From NCBI GenBank assembly GCA_017744715.1, contig JAGIAT010000009.1:157111-221110 (forward strand): a stretch of DNA of 64,000 nt, written 5' to 3'. Shown piece after piece: positions 46,574 through 55,122 of this stretch (the first letter of the stretch is position 1; each line of letters opens with the position of its first letter). The notes beneath the pieces were generated by a model, which worked only from the letters and a program-made list of their open reading frames with translations, did no database searches and had not been told where the DNA came from. This stretch comes from Niabella sp. GTDB taxonomy: Bacteria > Bacteroidota > Bacteroidia > Chitinophagales > Chitinophagaceae. A program made the position numbers and the translations under genes.

Positions 46574-47550
46574 ATGATTGAACCATCAGCAACAGCCCGT
46601 ACACAAAGGCGCCTTACGCTAAAAGGCATCTGGAAGGTCATACAAGACACGTTTAAAGGATTCTCAGAACATAAGATCACCAAGCTAAGCGGATCGCTGG
46701 CCTATTATACGGTTTTTTCGATGGGGCCCTGCTGGTAATGATCATTTCCCTTTGCGGACTATTCCTGGGAAGAGAGGCCGTTGAAGGAGAAGTATTTGAT
46801 GTTTTACGCGACTTTGTAGGACAGGATACGGCCATCCAGCTCCAGGAGATTATCAAAAATGCTTCCCTTACCGGCAAAACCAGGGTAGCGGCCATTGTTG
46901 GCGGCATAACGCTGCTGATTGGCGCCACCACTGTATTCGGAGAGATCCAGGACTCCATCAATACCGTTTGGGGGTTAAAAGCCAAACCCAGGAAAGGCTG
47001 GCTGAAACTACTGCAGAACCGGTTCCTTTCGTTCTCCGTGATCATCAGTCTTGGATTCCTGCTATTGGTTTCACTAACCATATCCGGCGTTATCGAAGGC
47101 ATCAGCAGTAATCTTCGCGCCAGGTATCCGGATGTTACCGTGGTGGTGTTTTATATACTGAACCTGGTACTTACATTAGCCATCAGCACGGTTATTTTTG
47201 CGGTGATCTTTAAAGTGCTTCCCGATGCAAAGATAAGATGGCGCGATGTGATTGCCGGAGCCCTGGTTACCGCACTCCTGTTTATGCTGGGCAAATTCGG
47301 TATCTCCCTCTATATTTCACAAACAAAGGTAGGCAGTACGTATGGTGCCGCGGGTTCGCTGGTCGTGCTGCTCGTTTGGGTATACTATTCATCCATCATC
47401 CTGTACCTGGGTGCTGAATTTACAAAAGCTTATGCAGTGGCCTACGGAGCCGATATACATCCGAATGATTATGCGGTTACCACCAGGGAAATCACCGTTG
47501 AAACTGGCAATAAAACGGTGCAGGAAACCGAACATACCAAGCCGCTTTAA
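46574..47550 (+). pseudogene. YihY/BrkB family membrane protein gene with a single-base frameshift
   Basis: Residues 1-50 are encoded from ATG 46574 and end ...KLSGSLAYYTVFSMGPCW-stop at 46738. The rest (MIISLCGLFLGREAVEG onward, 270 codons) continues from ATG 46738 in another frame. Family members read LAYYTVFSMGP followed by LLVMIISL, so one base is missing near 46728-46733 in the GGGGCCC run. The stop and the next start overlap as TAATG, so the second part could still be translated. The intact protein would have 325 residues and about six membrane helices. A real mutation and a sequencing error in a homopolymer cannot be told apart here. Confidence 0.82.
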
Positions 47551-47745
47551 ACCGGCTTCGTTCTGGTAAAGAAGTTTCGTGAAACAAACGACGCAGTTGC
47601 TTTTATTTTGCCGCAACATACACCCTGTACCGTCTTTCACGGGTTTTATCGTTGCAATAATCCATGCAGCTATGGATGGTAATGAACGCCAGCCGGAAGT
47701 GATGGGTGCACGGTTTTCCACGCGGCAGCATCGGCAGCCTTCCGG

Positions 47746-48096
47746 TCAGGCCACCCGTTCAACCGATGCTACAATCTGTTTAATGCTAAAAGGCTTACTG
47801 ATAAAATCATCAGCACAGGCTTCTTCCATATTATTAAATTGATGTGCCGACATAATGATCACGGGTATATGGCAGGTTATACGGTCTTCCTTTAGCGCTT
47901 TGCACAGATCTACGCCGTTTCCGTCCGGAAGCATAATGTCCAGTATAATCAGATCAGGCCGCTTTGCCGAAAGCTCCCTGCTCAGATCACCTGCAGAAGC
48001 ACCCACCCGTACATCATACTGCTCCTTTTTGAGCACATAAGCGATCAGGTAGCGTATATCATCATCGTCTTCTATGACTAAAACATCCTTTTTCAC
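47746..48096 (-). CDS. Single-domain response regulator
   Basis: This 116-residue CheY-like receiver has no output domain. The acidic triad EDDDD is at 9-13, the phosphoacceptor is Asp53 (LIILDIMLPDGNG), the Ser switch lies in IIMSAHQ and the Lys is in DFISKPFS. It ends 27 bp before the kinase gene at 48124-49233 on the same strand in reverse order, so kinase then regulator form one transcription unit. Confidence 0.93.
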   Translation of the reverse strand: MKKDVLVIEDDDDIRYLIAYVLKKEQYDVRVGASAGDLSRELSAKRPDLIILDIMLPDGNGVDLCKALKEDRITCHIPVIIMSAHQFNNMEEACADDFISKPFSIKQIVASVERVA

Positions 48097-48123
48097 GCTG
48101 CTAAATTATAATAAAAGCCATCA

Positions 48124-49233
48124 TTACCGGCCCTGCCTGGGAATTGAAAATATAAAAACGGATCCGCTGCCTTTCCGGCTTTCCACCCTTATCGACCCGC
48201 CATGCCGCACCACAATCTCTTTGCTGATATATAAACCAATGCCCAGGCCGGAGATATTGGAGCCGGGATCCACTGCACGGTAAAACTGGTCAAAAATTTT
48301 GGTCAAATGCTCCGCGTCAATGCCGGTACCTTCATCCCTAATCGATACATCTACCTGGTGCGGAGCTTCTCGTATTTTTACCGTTATCATTCCGCCCTCA
48401 GGCGTGTATTTAACGGCATTATTCAGCAGGTTGGTCAAAACCTGTTCCAGGCGGATCCTGTCGGCGTAGATCATCACCGGTTTCCGGTTCCTGAAACTGA
48501 ACTGATGTTTGGCAGAATGGGTAAAGCCGGCAAGAACCTCCTGTGCCATTGCCACGAGGTCAAAATGCTCACAACGAAGCAGCAGTTTTCCAATCTGAAG
48601 CCGCGATACATCCAAGAGATCATTCATCAGCGCCGTTAATTTATTCGTCTGCCGCACACAGCGTTCAATCAAACCAAGATCCATGCTATCCGGGGCCGCG
48701 TGCATCTGTAATACTTCCATAAAACCCCGCAATGAGGTAATAGGGGTTTTCAGCTCATGCGCGGTCAATGCAATAAACTCATCTTTTTTCCGGCTCAGGT
48801 TTTTTACTTCCTCGTAAAGCCGTTCTTTTTCCTCTTTGGCCGCAATATACTCCGAAATATCCCGCGCAATTTTAGAGGCCCCGATAATCTCCTGCCGTTC
48901 ATTGAACACCGGCGAAATCGTAAGCGATATCGGGATCAGCCGCCCGCTCCTGGCCTTGCGTACCGTTTCAAAATGTTCGATGCGCAGGCCACGGCCTACC
49001 TGCTGCAGGATAAAATCCTCTTCGTGTATCCGGTCCTCCGGAATGATCAGCGAAATATGCTTACCCAGTGCCTCCCGCTCCGTGTAGCCAAAGAGCCGCT
49101 CGGCGGCAGGGTTCCAGCTGGTGATGATTCCCTTTAATGTTTTGCTTACAATAGCATCCTGGGATGACGATACAATGGCAGCCAGCAGGGCTTGCTTTTC
49201 TTCCGCAACTAAACCAGACTTTTGAATATCCAT
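48124..49233 (-). CDS. PAS-domain sensor histidine kinase
   Basis: This 369-residue cytoplasmic kinase has a PAS domain at about 10-130 (DAIVSKTLKGIITSWNPAAE, LFGYTEREALGK), HisKA with His159 in FIALTAHELKTPI, and an HATPase with LLNNAVKYTPEGG, DEGTGI and GLGIGLYI. The frame is open to 49344, but the ATG at 49233 (MDIQKSGLVAEEK) gives the family-typical N-terminus. The adjacent single-domain regulator is its likely partner. Confidence 0.92.
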   Translation of the reverse strand: MDIQKSGLVAEEKQALLAAIVSSSQDAIVSKTLKGIITSWNPAAERLFGYTEREALGKHISLIIPEDRIHEEDFILQQVGRGLRIEHFETVRKARSGRLIPISLTISPVFNERQEIIGASKIARDISEYIAAKEEKERLYEEVKNLSRKKDEFIALTAHELKTPITSLRGFMEVLQMHAAPDSMDLGLIERCVRQTNKLTALMNDLLDVSRLQIGKLLLRCEHFDLVAMAQEVLAGFTHSAKHQFSFRNRKPVMIYADRIRLEQVLTNLLNNAVKYTPEGGMITVKIREAPHQVDVSIRDEGTGIDAEHLTKIFDQFYRAVDPGSNISGLGIGLYISKEIVVRHGGSIRVESRKGSGSVFIFSIPRQGR

Positions 49234-49665
49234 TTTATAAACGCACTTCGTATCACAAAACATCACAGGTAGCCCCACAATCTTAAGCTCGCTGCCACAA
49301 CCGGAAATGATTGCTTTATCGTTGATAATGCTAACAAAAAACATTCCATTTAACCGACAACTCCGGTTAAACCGTTCTGATATGCCGTACTGTGGACGTC
49401 ACTGTACGCCTTTCGCAAGGATGCAGCAACAATCATCTGCCGTTTCCCTGGCAACCCTGTTTATCCGGTTTAGCAAACTTCAACGATGGTGCACCTTCGT
49501 TTTCTGTATTCAAAAAAAACAAACCAATAGCGGGCGCTGCCCCGCGCGATCATCATTTGCCGGTATAAACATGTGGAAAATATTGCCCACTATGTGGAAA
49601 TATGAAATATACAACCTGTTTTTTTAGATAAGCATACCATCAGCAGTCAGCATGCATCTGCACGT

Positions 49666-50169
49666 TTATAACGGCAGGGTAAACGAAAAAACAGATCCCT
49701 TCCCCGTTTTGCTTTGTACATCCAGCACACCCCGGTGCCGCTTGATGATCTGTTCTGCAATATAGAGGCCCAGGCCGATGCCTTGCGAAGTGCCCGCATT
49801 TCCGGAGTTTGCCCGGTAAAACCGTTCAAATATTTTTTGCCGGTGTTCCTCCGAAATACCATATCCCTCATCCTGTATACTCACTTTAACGGCCGCCCCT
49901 GTTTGTTCCGTCCGGATAATGATCCTGCTTTCCCGCGGCGAATATTTGATCGCGTTCGACAAAAGATTGGTCATCACCTGGCCCACACGTTCCCGGTCTG
50001 CCTGCAGGTCCTTTCTTCCCCGCGTCCCGTTCAGGAGACACGGGGAAGAACGAAACAGCGCTTCAATCTGCGCCCGCCCAAACCGCATCTCTACTATATC
50101 CTTTTTTCCAAGCGGGGTCTCTCGTAAAAGGACCAAATATATGTTGCCGGTAATCATCATGGCAGGCAA
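49666..50169 (-). pseudogene. Truncated histidine kinase (ATPase domain only)
   Basis: Only the HATPase_c domain remains. It has the N box NLLSNAIKYSP, the G1 box DEGYGI, the F box and the G2 box GIGLGLYI, and it ends normally in SFTLPL. The dimerisation/His domain and any sensor domain are missing. The first 30 codons (MPAMMITGNIYLVLLRETPL) are not kinase-like. The kinase region is most likely a remnant of a longer gene whose 5' part was deleted. A free ATPase domain acting as an inhibitor is possible but not supported. Confidence 0.75.
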
Positions 50170-50186
50170 TTTGAACCAGACAAACC

Positions 50187-50273
50187 ATGATGGTAATCAT
50201 GCTGGCAACAGTTGTAGCGCTCGTGCTTATTTTCTGGGGCCTCTTAAAAGGCCCCGCCATAAATAATTTTTAA
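50187..50273 (+). CDS. Tiny single-helix membrane peptide
   Basis: A 28-codon frame: MMVIMLATVVALVLIFWGLL then KGPAINNF. It is one apolar helix and a short polar tail, 19 bp ahead of the small gene at 50293. I do not recognise it. Its hydrophobic design and position before a co-directional small gene give modest support. Confidence 0.35.
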   Translation: MMVIMLATVVALVLIFWGLLKGPAINNF

Positions 50274-50292
50274 ACGATCAAAACGATCAATT

Positions 50293-50472
50293 ATGTCTAA
50301 TCATTCAGAAGGAAAAACCGCAAAGGGTATTGAACAACAAACCGCAAAGACCCCGTCGGATGTGTACCTGTGGACCGTCGTAGCAGCGATGGCCACTTCG
50401 CTTACCTTAAAGATCTTTAAACAGGACCACCGCGCCCTTTTTATCGGGCAATGGGTAGCCCCTGTAATGTAG
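50293..50472 (+). CDS. Small conserved-looking protein, possibly shortened
   Basis: A 59-residue protein: MSNHSEGKTAKGIEQQTAKT, then PSDVYLWTVVAAMATSLTLK, then a basic stretch and FIGQWVAPVM. It resembles, as far as I remember, a family of short Bacteroidota membrane proteins with an IEQQTAKxPSDVYLW segment that normally continue with a second helix after GQWxAP. If so, this copy is truncated at its end. Function unknown. Confidence 0.6.
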   Translation: MSNHSEGKTAKGIEQQTAKTPSDVYLWTVVAAMATSLTLKIFKQDHRALFIGQWVAPVM

Positions 50473-50551
50473 GGCGCTGCGGCAGATTGAAGTTTTTCCG
50501 CATTTCGTAAATGTATTTAGTGGCTGGCAGAATCGTTTTGCGCGTGGAAAA

Positions 50552-50850
50552 ATGAACAGAGCTATCGCTAAATACATTTACTTCTGGCTTTTACTGATCA
50601 TCGCAATACCTCCTGCTGCACATACTCAAAACAGTAATATACTCAGTGGTATCGTTGAAAACGTGCAGGGCAAGCTCCTTATAGTTTTACCATCAATTTA
50701 AACGGAGGTGCCAGTAGTTTTTCCCTGGCCAGGGATTCAACCTTGGAAAAAAAGCCGGTGCATTAAACCTCGGCATCGGCTATTTAAACAGTAACAGTGC
50801 TCCCTGAGACAAGGCAAAAAGCTACAACAAGATTAATTTTGAGTTTAAAG
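50552..50850 (+). pseudogene. Decayed outer-membrane or secreted protein gene
   Basis: An ATG at 50552 begins a clear signal peptide (FWLLLIIAIPPAAHTQ) but stops after 49 codons. Beyond it, different frames carry beta-strand-like pieces: INLNGGASSFSLARDS, then ALNLGIGYLNSNSAP. This pattern fits a beta-barrel gene broken by several frameshifts. Nothing intact remains. Confidence 0.45.
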
Positions 50851-50906
50851 TGGAACAGCGAGTTAGCCCCAATAACCGATGGCCGGCACCGGTACGTTCA
50901 CCCTCC

Positions 50907-50938
50907 TTTGGGTTAAGGGATCCAATCCTGTATCTTTA
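50907..50938 (+). promoter_or_regulatory. Housekeeping-type Bacteroidota promoter
   Basis: TTTG (50907-50910), 20 bp, TATCTTTA (50931-50938; one mismatch to TAnnTTTG), then ATG at 50953 of the rhodanese-like gene. The expected start site leaves a very short leader. Confidence 0.6.
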
Positions 50939-50952
50939 CCGAAAGACGGATT

Positions 50953-51390
50953 ATGAAATATGTATTTTTTCTGTTCACGCTATTTTTCTTACTACCGAAA
51001 AACACAACAGGGCAAAACAAAAAAGAACCCTGGAGTGAAGCGCAGCTGATGGCTACACAAACCCTCGCTGAGCAAATCGGCAAAAAGCAAGACGGTCAGC
51101 TGCTGATCGTATCCGTAGGGCCCGATGCCGTGATAAAGGGTTCGGTGAATATGGGCCCGGCCCACGAACCGGCGCAACTGAAACAATTGAAAAATTACCT
51201 GAAAAAAGTGCCCAGGAACCGGGAAGTAGTGCTTTATTGCGGCTGTTGCCCGTTTGACCGCTGTCCCAATATCCGCCCGGCTTTTAAAACAGTAACCGAT
51301 ATGGGTTTTAAAAAAGCCTGGTTACTCAACATACCGAAAAATATCAAAACAGACTGGCTGGATAAACAATACCCCGTAAGTGAAGAATGA
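50953..51390 (+). CDS. Secreted rhodanese-like protein
   Basis: This 145-residue protein has a signal peptide (FFLFTLFFLLPKNTTGQ). Its carboxyl half is a rhodanese-type domain: LLIVSVGP, then VVLYCGCCPFDRCPNIRPAF, then GFKKAWLLN. It is unusually Cys-rich at the active-site loop (CGCC...C), so it may handle sulfur, thiols or a metal outside the cytoplasm. It overlaps the TlpA-like gene by four bases (ATGA), so the two are translationally coupled. Confidence 0.82.
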   Translation: MKYVFFLFTLFFLLPKNTTGQNKKEPWSEAQLMATQTLAEQIGKKQDGQLLIVSVGPDAVIKGSVNMGPAHEPAQLKQLKNYLKKVPRNREVVLYCGCCPFDRCPNIRPAFKTVTDMGFKKAWLLNIPKNIKTDWLDKQYPVSEE

Positions 51391-51902
51391 TGTACCGGAT
51401 CCTCGCCCTGCTTATCCTCTGCCTGGTTACCGGCAACGGTCTTGCTCAAAACGGTCCCCTAAAAACCGGACAGGCCGCACCGGAGATCAACCTGCCGCGT
51501 CTTGATGGCACCCCGTTTGCCCTCCGTTCGATGAAGGGCGGGCTGGTACTCATCGATTTCTGGGCCAGTTGGTGTGCACCCTGTGTAAAAGAACAACCGC
51601 AGTTAAAAGCCCTGTATGAAAAATTTGCCCCCGCTGTTAAACAACAACAATTCGACATTGTAGGCGTTTCATTAGACAAAGACAAACGTACCTGGGCAAA
51701 AACGGTGGCCCGCCTGAAGATCAGCTGGACGCAGGTAAGCGATCTCAAATTCTGGAAAAGCCAGGCTGCCAGGGATTACCATATTGAAGAACTTCCGTTT
51801 AATGTACTGGTAAACGGACAAAATAAAATTGTGGCCATCAACCTGCATGGGAAAGCGCTGGAGGCGTTTATACAACAATACCTGGAAGCGCAAACCCAAT
51901 AA
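51387..51902 (+). CDS. TlpA-like periplasmic thioredoxin
   Basis: A 171-residue exported thioredoxin-fold protein with signal peptide (ILALLILCLVTGNGLAQ) and redox motif WCAPC (Cys63 and Cys66). The usual AlkA/TlpA insert (FDIVGVSLDKDKRTWAKTV) and the cis-Pro region (IEELPFNVLVN) are present. It probably reduces or exchanges disulfides of periplasmic proteins, with the coupled rhodanese-like protein as a likely partner. Confidence 0.92.
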   Translation: MMYRILALLILCLVTGNGLAQNGPLKTGQAAPEINLPRLDGTPFALRSMKGGLVLIDFWASWCAPCVKEQPQLKALYEKFAPAVKQQQFDIVGVSLDKDKRTWAKTVARLKISWTQVSDLKFWKSQAARDYHIEELPFNVLVNGQNKIVAINLHGKALEAFIQQYLEAQTQ

Positions 51903-51941
51903 AGAAACCGGAGAACAACCGTTGGATACGCCTGCCTGTGT

Positions 51942-53168
51942 TTAGAAATACGTGGAGATCCCAAACTGGAATCCCGCGATCTTTTTAGCCGGGTTCCCCA
52001 ACAGATCCCGGTGCCACGCATACCGGTAATTGGCACGCAGCACCGTTTGCCCGGAAGGACGGAAACTGATCCCGGGCACAATAGCCGTTACCTGGTCATA
52101 GATATTTCCGCCCGTTTCTATAAACCGGCCCACATTATAATCGGCATATTCTCCTCTTAAAGCAACATTAATCGTGGCCTGGTTCCATCCCAGCATCGGC
52201 TGTTGAATAACCGGTTGCACCAGGTCGATAAAACCTCCCTGCTGCCGCCGGCCATACTGTTGTGTATACGTTGGAGGTACTCCAATAAAGGCCCACACCC
52301 ATTCCCCCGTGATGGCCGTGTTCCATTTGGATAAGCGGGTATTATAATCCAGCGCTAAAAAATCTACCCGTCTTTTTTGATCCAGGTCGATGCCGTCTTC
52401 CCGGTATTTATTGTAAACCCCGCCCATCCAGGATATGCCAACCTCACCAAACCGGCGATGACGCACCGCCCCTTTTAAGGTTATCAGCGGGGCACCGTTA
52501 AAGCTTTCTTCAAAACGTTCTGCATTGGTCTTGGATGCCGGCATCCAGGTACGGTTTTGATTATTATTAATGATCTTATCATCAAAACCATTTGACAGAT
52601 ACGCTTCATATGCCCATACCCAGTTATCCTGCGCATATTTCCCAAATACACCAAAGCCAACCGTGCTCCAGGTGGCGGGAATAATGGTGGTTGCGGCAAC
52701 CGGGCGACTGATAAATTCCCATTTGGGACCGTCGTGGTTCTGGTTAAAGGCTCCGATCGGGTTCATAATAATGCCCCCGCGGAAGTTCAGCAACGGATCC
52801 AGTTCCACATCCACCGATGCAAATTCAATATTGATCTCCCGCCCGCCTTCCTCCAGTTCTATTTCCGAAAGGAATTTGATCCGTTGCCGGATGGTAGACG
52901 CCACAAATAACGTAAGCCGGGGCAGCTGGAACGATAATCCTTCCGAAACACCATTTTCGCTAAAGTAAGCCGAGTTGGCTTCTACATAGCCGCCCAGCGT
53001 GGCGGGCAGTTTTCCTGCCTGTACAAAAGGGCGGTTATAAACAGCGTCCATATTCATATGCAGCCGGCCGGAGTCGGGCACGATCCGCTTAAAAAGCGCC
53101 GTATCCCGCTGTGCCGCTGCAATGCCGGCGATGGCCAGCAACATCGATAATAAAAAAAAGCGTTTCAT
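51942..53168 (-). CDS. Outer-membrane porin-like protein
   Basis: This 408-residue barrel protein has the signal peptide FFLLSMLLAIAGIAAAQ from the ATG at 53168; the frame is open 72 bases further upstream, but that part lacks export features. Strand-like segments are LGGYVEANSAYFSENG, LPRLTLFVASTI, INIEFASVDVELDP and GFQFGISTYF at the end, as in phosphate-selective-porin-like outer-membrane proteins. It is the last gene of the cytochrome-Rieske-porin operon (85-bp gap). The transported compound is unknown. Confidence 0.8.
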   Translation of the reverse strand: MKRFFLLSMLLAIAGIAAAQRDTALFKRIVPDSGRLHMNMDAVYNRPFVQAGKLPATLGGYVEANSAYFSENGVSEGLSFQLPRLTLFVASTIRQRIKFLSEIELEEGGREINIEFASVDVELDPLLNFRGGIIMNPIGAFNQNHDGPKWEFISRPVAATTIIPATWSTVGFGVFGKYAQDNWVWAYEAYLSNGFDDKIINNNQNRTWMPASKTNAERFEESFNGAPLITLKGAVRHRRFGEVGISWMGGVYNKYREDGIDLDQKRRVDFLALDYNTRLSKWNTAITGEWVWAFIGVPPTYTQQYGRRQQGGFIDLVQPVIQQPMLGWNQATINVALRGEYADYNVGRFIETGGNIYDQVTAIVPGISFRPSGQTVLRANYRYAWHRDLLGNPAKKIAGFQFGISTYF

Positions 53169-53252
53169 TCGAAAAATTTCTTGGATGCCTGCTCCCGGCG
53201 GGTAATCGCAGGTTTTGATAAAAAGGATAAAGCGGGTCAAAAAAAGCCGGCC

Positions 53253-53702
53253 TCAGGAAAGATAAATCAGCAGCTCCCTTTCTTCAACCGTTACCGGAAA
53301 CGCGCGCAGCGGTTCCTCCGCCGGTCCCTGCACTACCTTCCCGGTTGTATCAAACTCGCTACCATGCGCGGGGCAGGTAAGCAATGCTCCTGCTACATTC
53401 AGTTCATTGTACTGATGACTGCAGCGCAATAACAAAGCCGTATAGTCGGCGGCACTTTTCCGGTACACCACAATCGGATAATTCAGCCGTTCGTTGCTCA
53501 CTACCAGGTAGCGTTTGTATTGCGGGGAACCATTTTTATCAGCCGTAATAAAAGCTGAAAGCGGTACTTGCAGCTGGTTCTGGCCGTTGATGGGCATCTG
53601 CAGGTACCTGGAAGGAGTACAGCTTTCTGTAAGCGCTCCCAGCCCCAGGATACCCAAACAGGTAAGCCCGCATTGTTGTATAAATTGTTGCCGTTTCATC
53701 AT
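53253..53702 (-). CDS. Rieske [2Fe-2S] lipoprotein
   Basis: A 149-residue exported protein with a Rieske cluster site: C94-S-H96 and C110-P-A-H113 (LRCSHQYNEL, LTCPAHGSEFD). The N-terminus is a hydrophobic signal ending LTESC (Cys28), suggesting a lipoprotein held at the periplasmic face. Together with the di-haem protein encoded upstream it could form a short electron chain. The gap to that gene is 90 bp. Confidence 0.9.
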   Translation of the reverse strand: MMKRQQFIQQCGLTCLGILGLGALTESCTPSRYLQMPINGQNQLQVPLSAFITADKNGSPQYKRYLVVSNERLNYPIVVYRKSAADYTALLLRCSHQYNELNVAGALLTCPAHGSEFDTTGKVVQGPAEEPLRAFPVTVEERELLIYLS

Positions 53703-53792
53703 TCTGATTTTATTGTATTAAGACCCGGTTCCGGCGCAGCCATCCGCCGGCACCGCCCATCTGTATTTCAAAAGCAGGATTGGTGTTGTTGT

Positions 53793-54995
53793 TTAAAGAC
53801 TTTCCAAAAACCAGAGCAGCTGTTGTTGTTCCGGTTCCGTCAGTTGCCGGAAACGATTGCGGCTTTGCTGTGCTTCCCCGCCATGCATGAGAATCGCTTC
53901 CCGGATGCTGCCTGCCCGGCCGTCATGCATCAGGAAATATTTTCCGCCCTGTGCATTCATCGAAAGCCCCAGTCCCCAAAGCGGAGGCGTTCGCCATTCC
54001 TCCGGCAACGCCGTTCCTTCGGTATAGCCATCGTTTAGCTCCGGCCCCATATCGTGCAACAGCAGATCGGTATATGGATAAAATACTTTGAATGAAAGCG
54101 CAGCAACGGGCGAATAACCGGTCTTTAGTTCCGGTACATGACAACTGCTGCACCGCAGTTCCAGAAAAAGCTGCCGGCCGGCTTTTACCTCCGGGTTTTC
54201 TGCATTACGCTGTAGCGGCGCTTTCAGCGTTTTCAGATAAAACACCACATCCAGCACTTTGGAAGTGCCGATCTCCGGATCTATGGCCTGTCCGCTATAG
54301 GTATCATGCGGTTCATAGGCAGAAGTAATACCCATGTCCTGGTTATAAGCGCTTGCCGTTTGCTGCAACAAGTCATATACGGCCGCTTTCTTACCAAACC
54401 TTCCGATATAGCGCCCGTTCCGCTGTATCGCATCCGGTCTTAAGGAACCGTATCCCGGCAACGGGATCCAGTTGGGTCTTCCGGAAATACCATCACCATC
54501 TGCATCATCCGGATCCGCATGTTTCAGCAGTTCAGCATCCGGCACGGCATCCAGGAAACCCAGGCCCGTATTTGCGGGAGGCATAAACCGGGAAAACGTG
54601 GCGCCGGCCGGAAGCTGCTCGGGCAAAAAACCCGGCAGCGCGCGATGCTGCAGCTGCGGACCGCCCCGCTGCAGGAAACGGTTGCCCAGTGTATCCGGCT
54701 GCCCAAAACGCGTTAATGTCGTAAAAGGATGCCCTTTCCCGTCGCCGGCGTGGCAGCTGCCACAGGACGTAGCTATAAATAAGGGACCCAGGCCTGTTTC
54801 AGCCGTAAACACTTCATCATTAAACGCCACATCGCCCCGCAGGAACTGTATGTGTTGCTCTGTTGACAATTCTGCCACGGGGCCATCCAGCAGGCGGTCA
54901 TCTGCCGGTGCCCGGGGCAGCATTTTCTGACAGGCCATCATGGCGATCACCAACAACAGGATTACTCCGGTTGCCCATATATATTTATTCGACAT
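53793..54995 (-). CDS. Di-haem c-type cytochrome, DUF1111 family
   Basis: A 400-residue lipoprotein (VIAMMAC, Cys22) with two haem-binding motifs, C78-GS-C81-H82 and C282-SS-C285-H286. Blocks typical of DUF1111 (thiol oxidoreductase-like) proteins include DADGDGISGRPNW, IGRFGKKAAVYDLLQQ and LLHDMGPELNDGY. In several bacteria this family is encoded with iron-acquisition genes and is iron-repressed. A palindrome lies 14-29 bp upstream of the start. It begins the operon with the Rieske and porin-like genes. Confidence 0.93.
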   Translation of the reverse strand: MSNKYIWATGVILLLVIAMMACQKMLPRAPADDRLLDGPVAELSTEQHIQFLRGDVAFNDEVFTAETGLGPLFIATSCGSCHAGDGKGHPFTTLTRFGQPDTLGNRFLQRGGPQLQHRALPGFLPEQLPAGATFSRFMPPANTGLGFLDAVPDAELLKHADPDDADGDGISGRPNWIPLPGYGSLRPDAIQRNGRYIGRFGKKAAVYDLLQQTASAYNQDMGITSAYEPHDTYSGQAIDPEIGTSKVLDVVFYLKTLKAPLQRNAENPEVKAGRQLFLELRCSSCHVPELKTGYSPVAALSFKVFYPYTDLLLHDMGPELNDGYTEGTALPEEWRTPPLWGLGLSMNAQGGKYFLMHDGRAGSIREAILMHGGEAQQSRNRFRQLTEPEQQQLLWFLESL

Positions 54996-55008
54996 TGCTA
55001 CACATTTT

Positions 55009-55024
55009 GTTAGTTTAGTCTAAC
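55009..55024. promoter_or_regulatory. Palindromic operator candidate upstream of the cytochrome operon
   Basis: GTTAG, six bases, CTAAC, with TTTAGT/ACTAAA in the middle. The form is near the TTAG...CTAA palindromes bound by DtxR/MntR-type metal regulators. It sits where the 5' leader or promoter of the DUF1111 gene is expected. Control by iron or manganese is an inference. Confidence 0.45.
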
Positions 55025-55122
55025 TTTATTAAAATGCAATCCTAATAATTAATTTCCACTTTTCCAAAAAATAAAAAAAACAGGCTGAAAACGGAATCCT
55101 TACCTTGCGGTTAAACCAGGTT

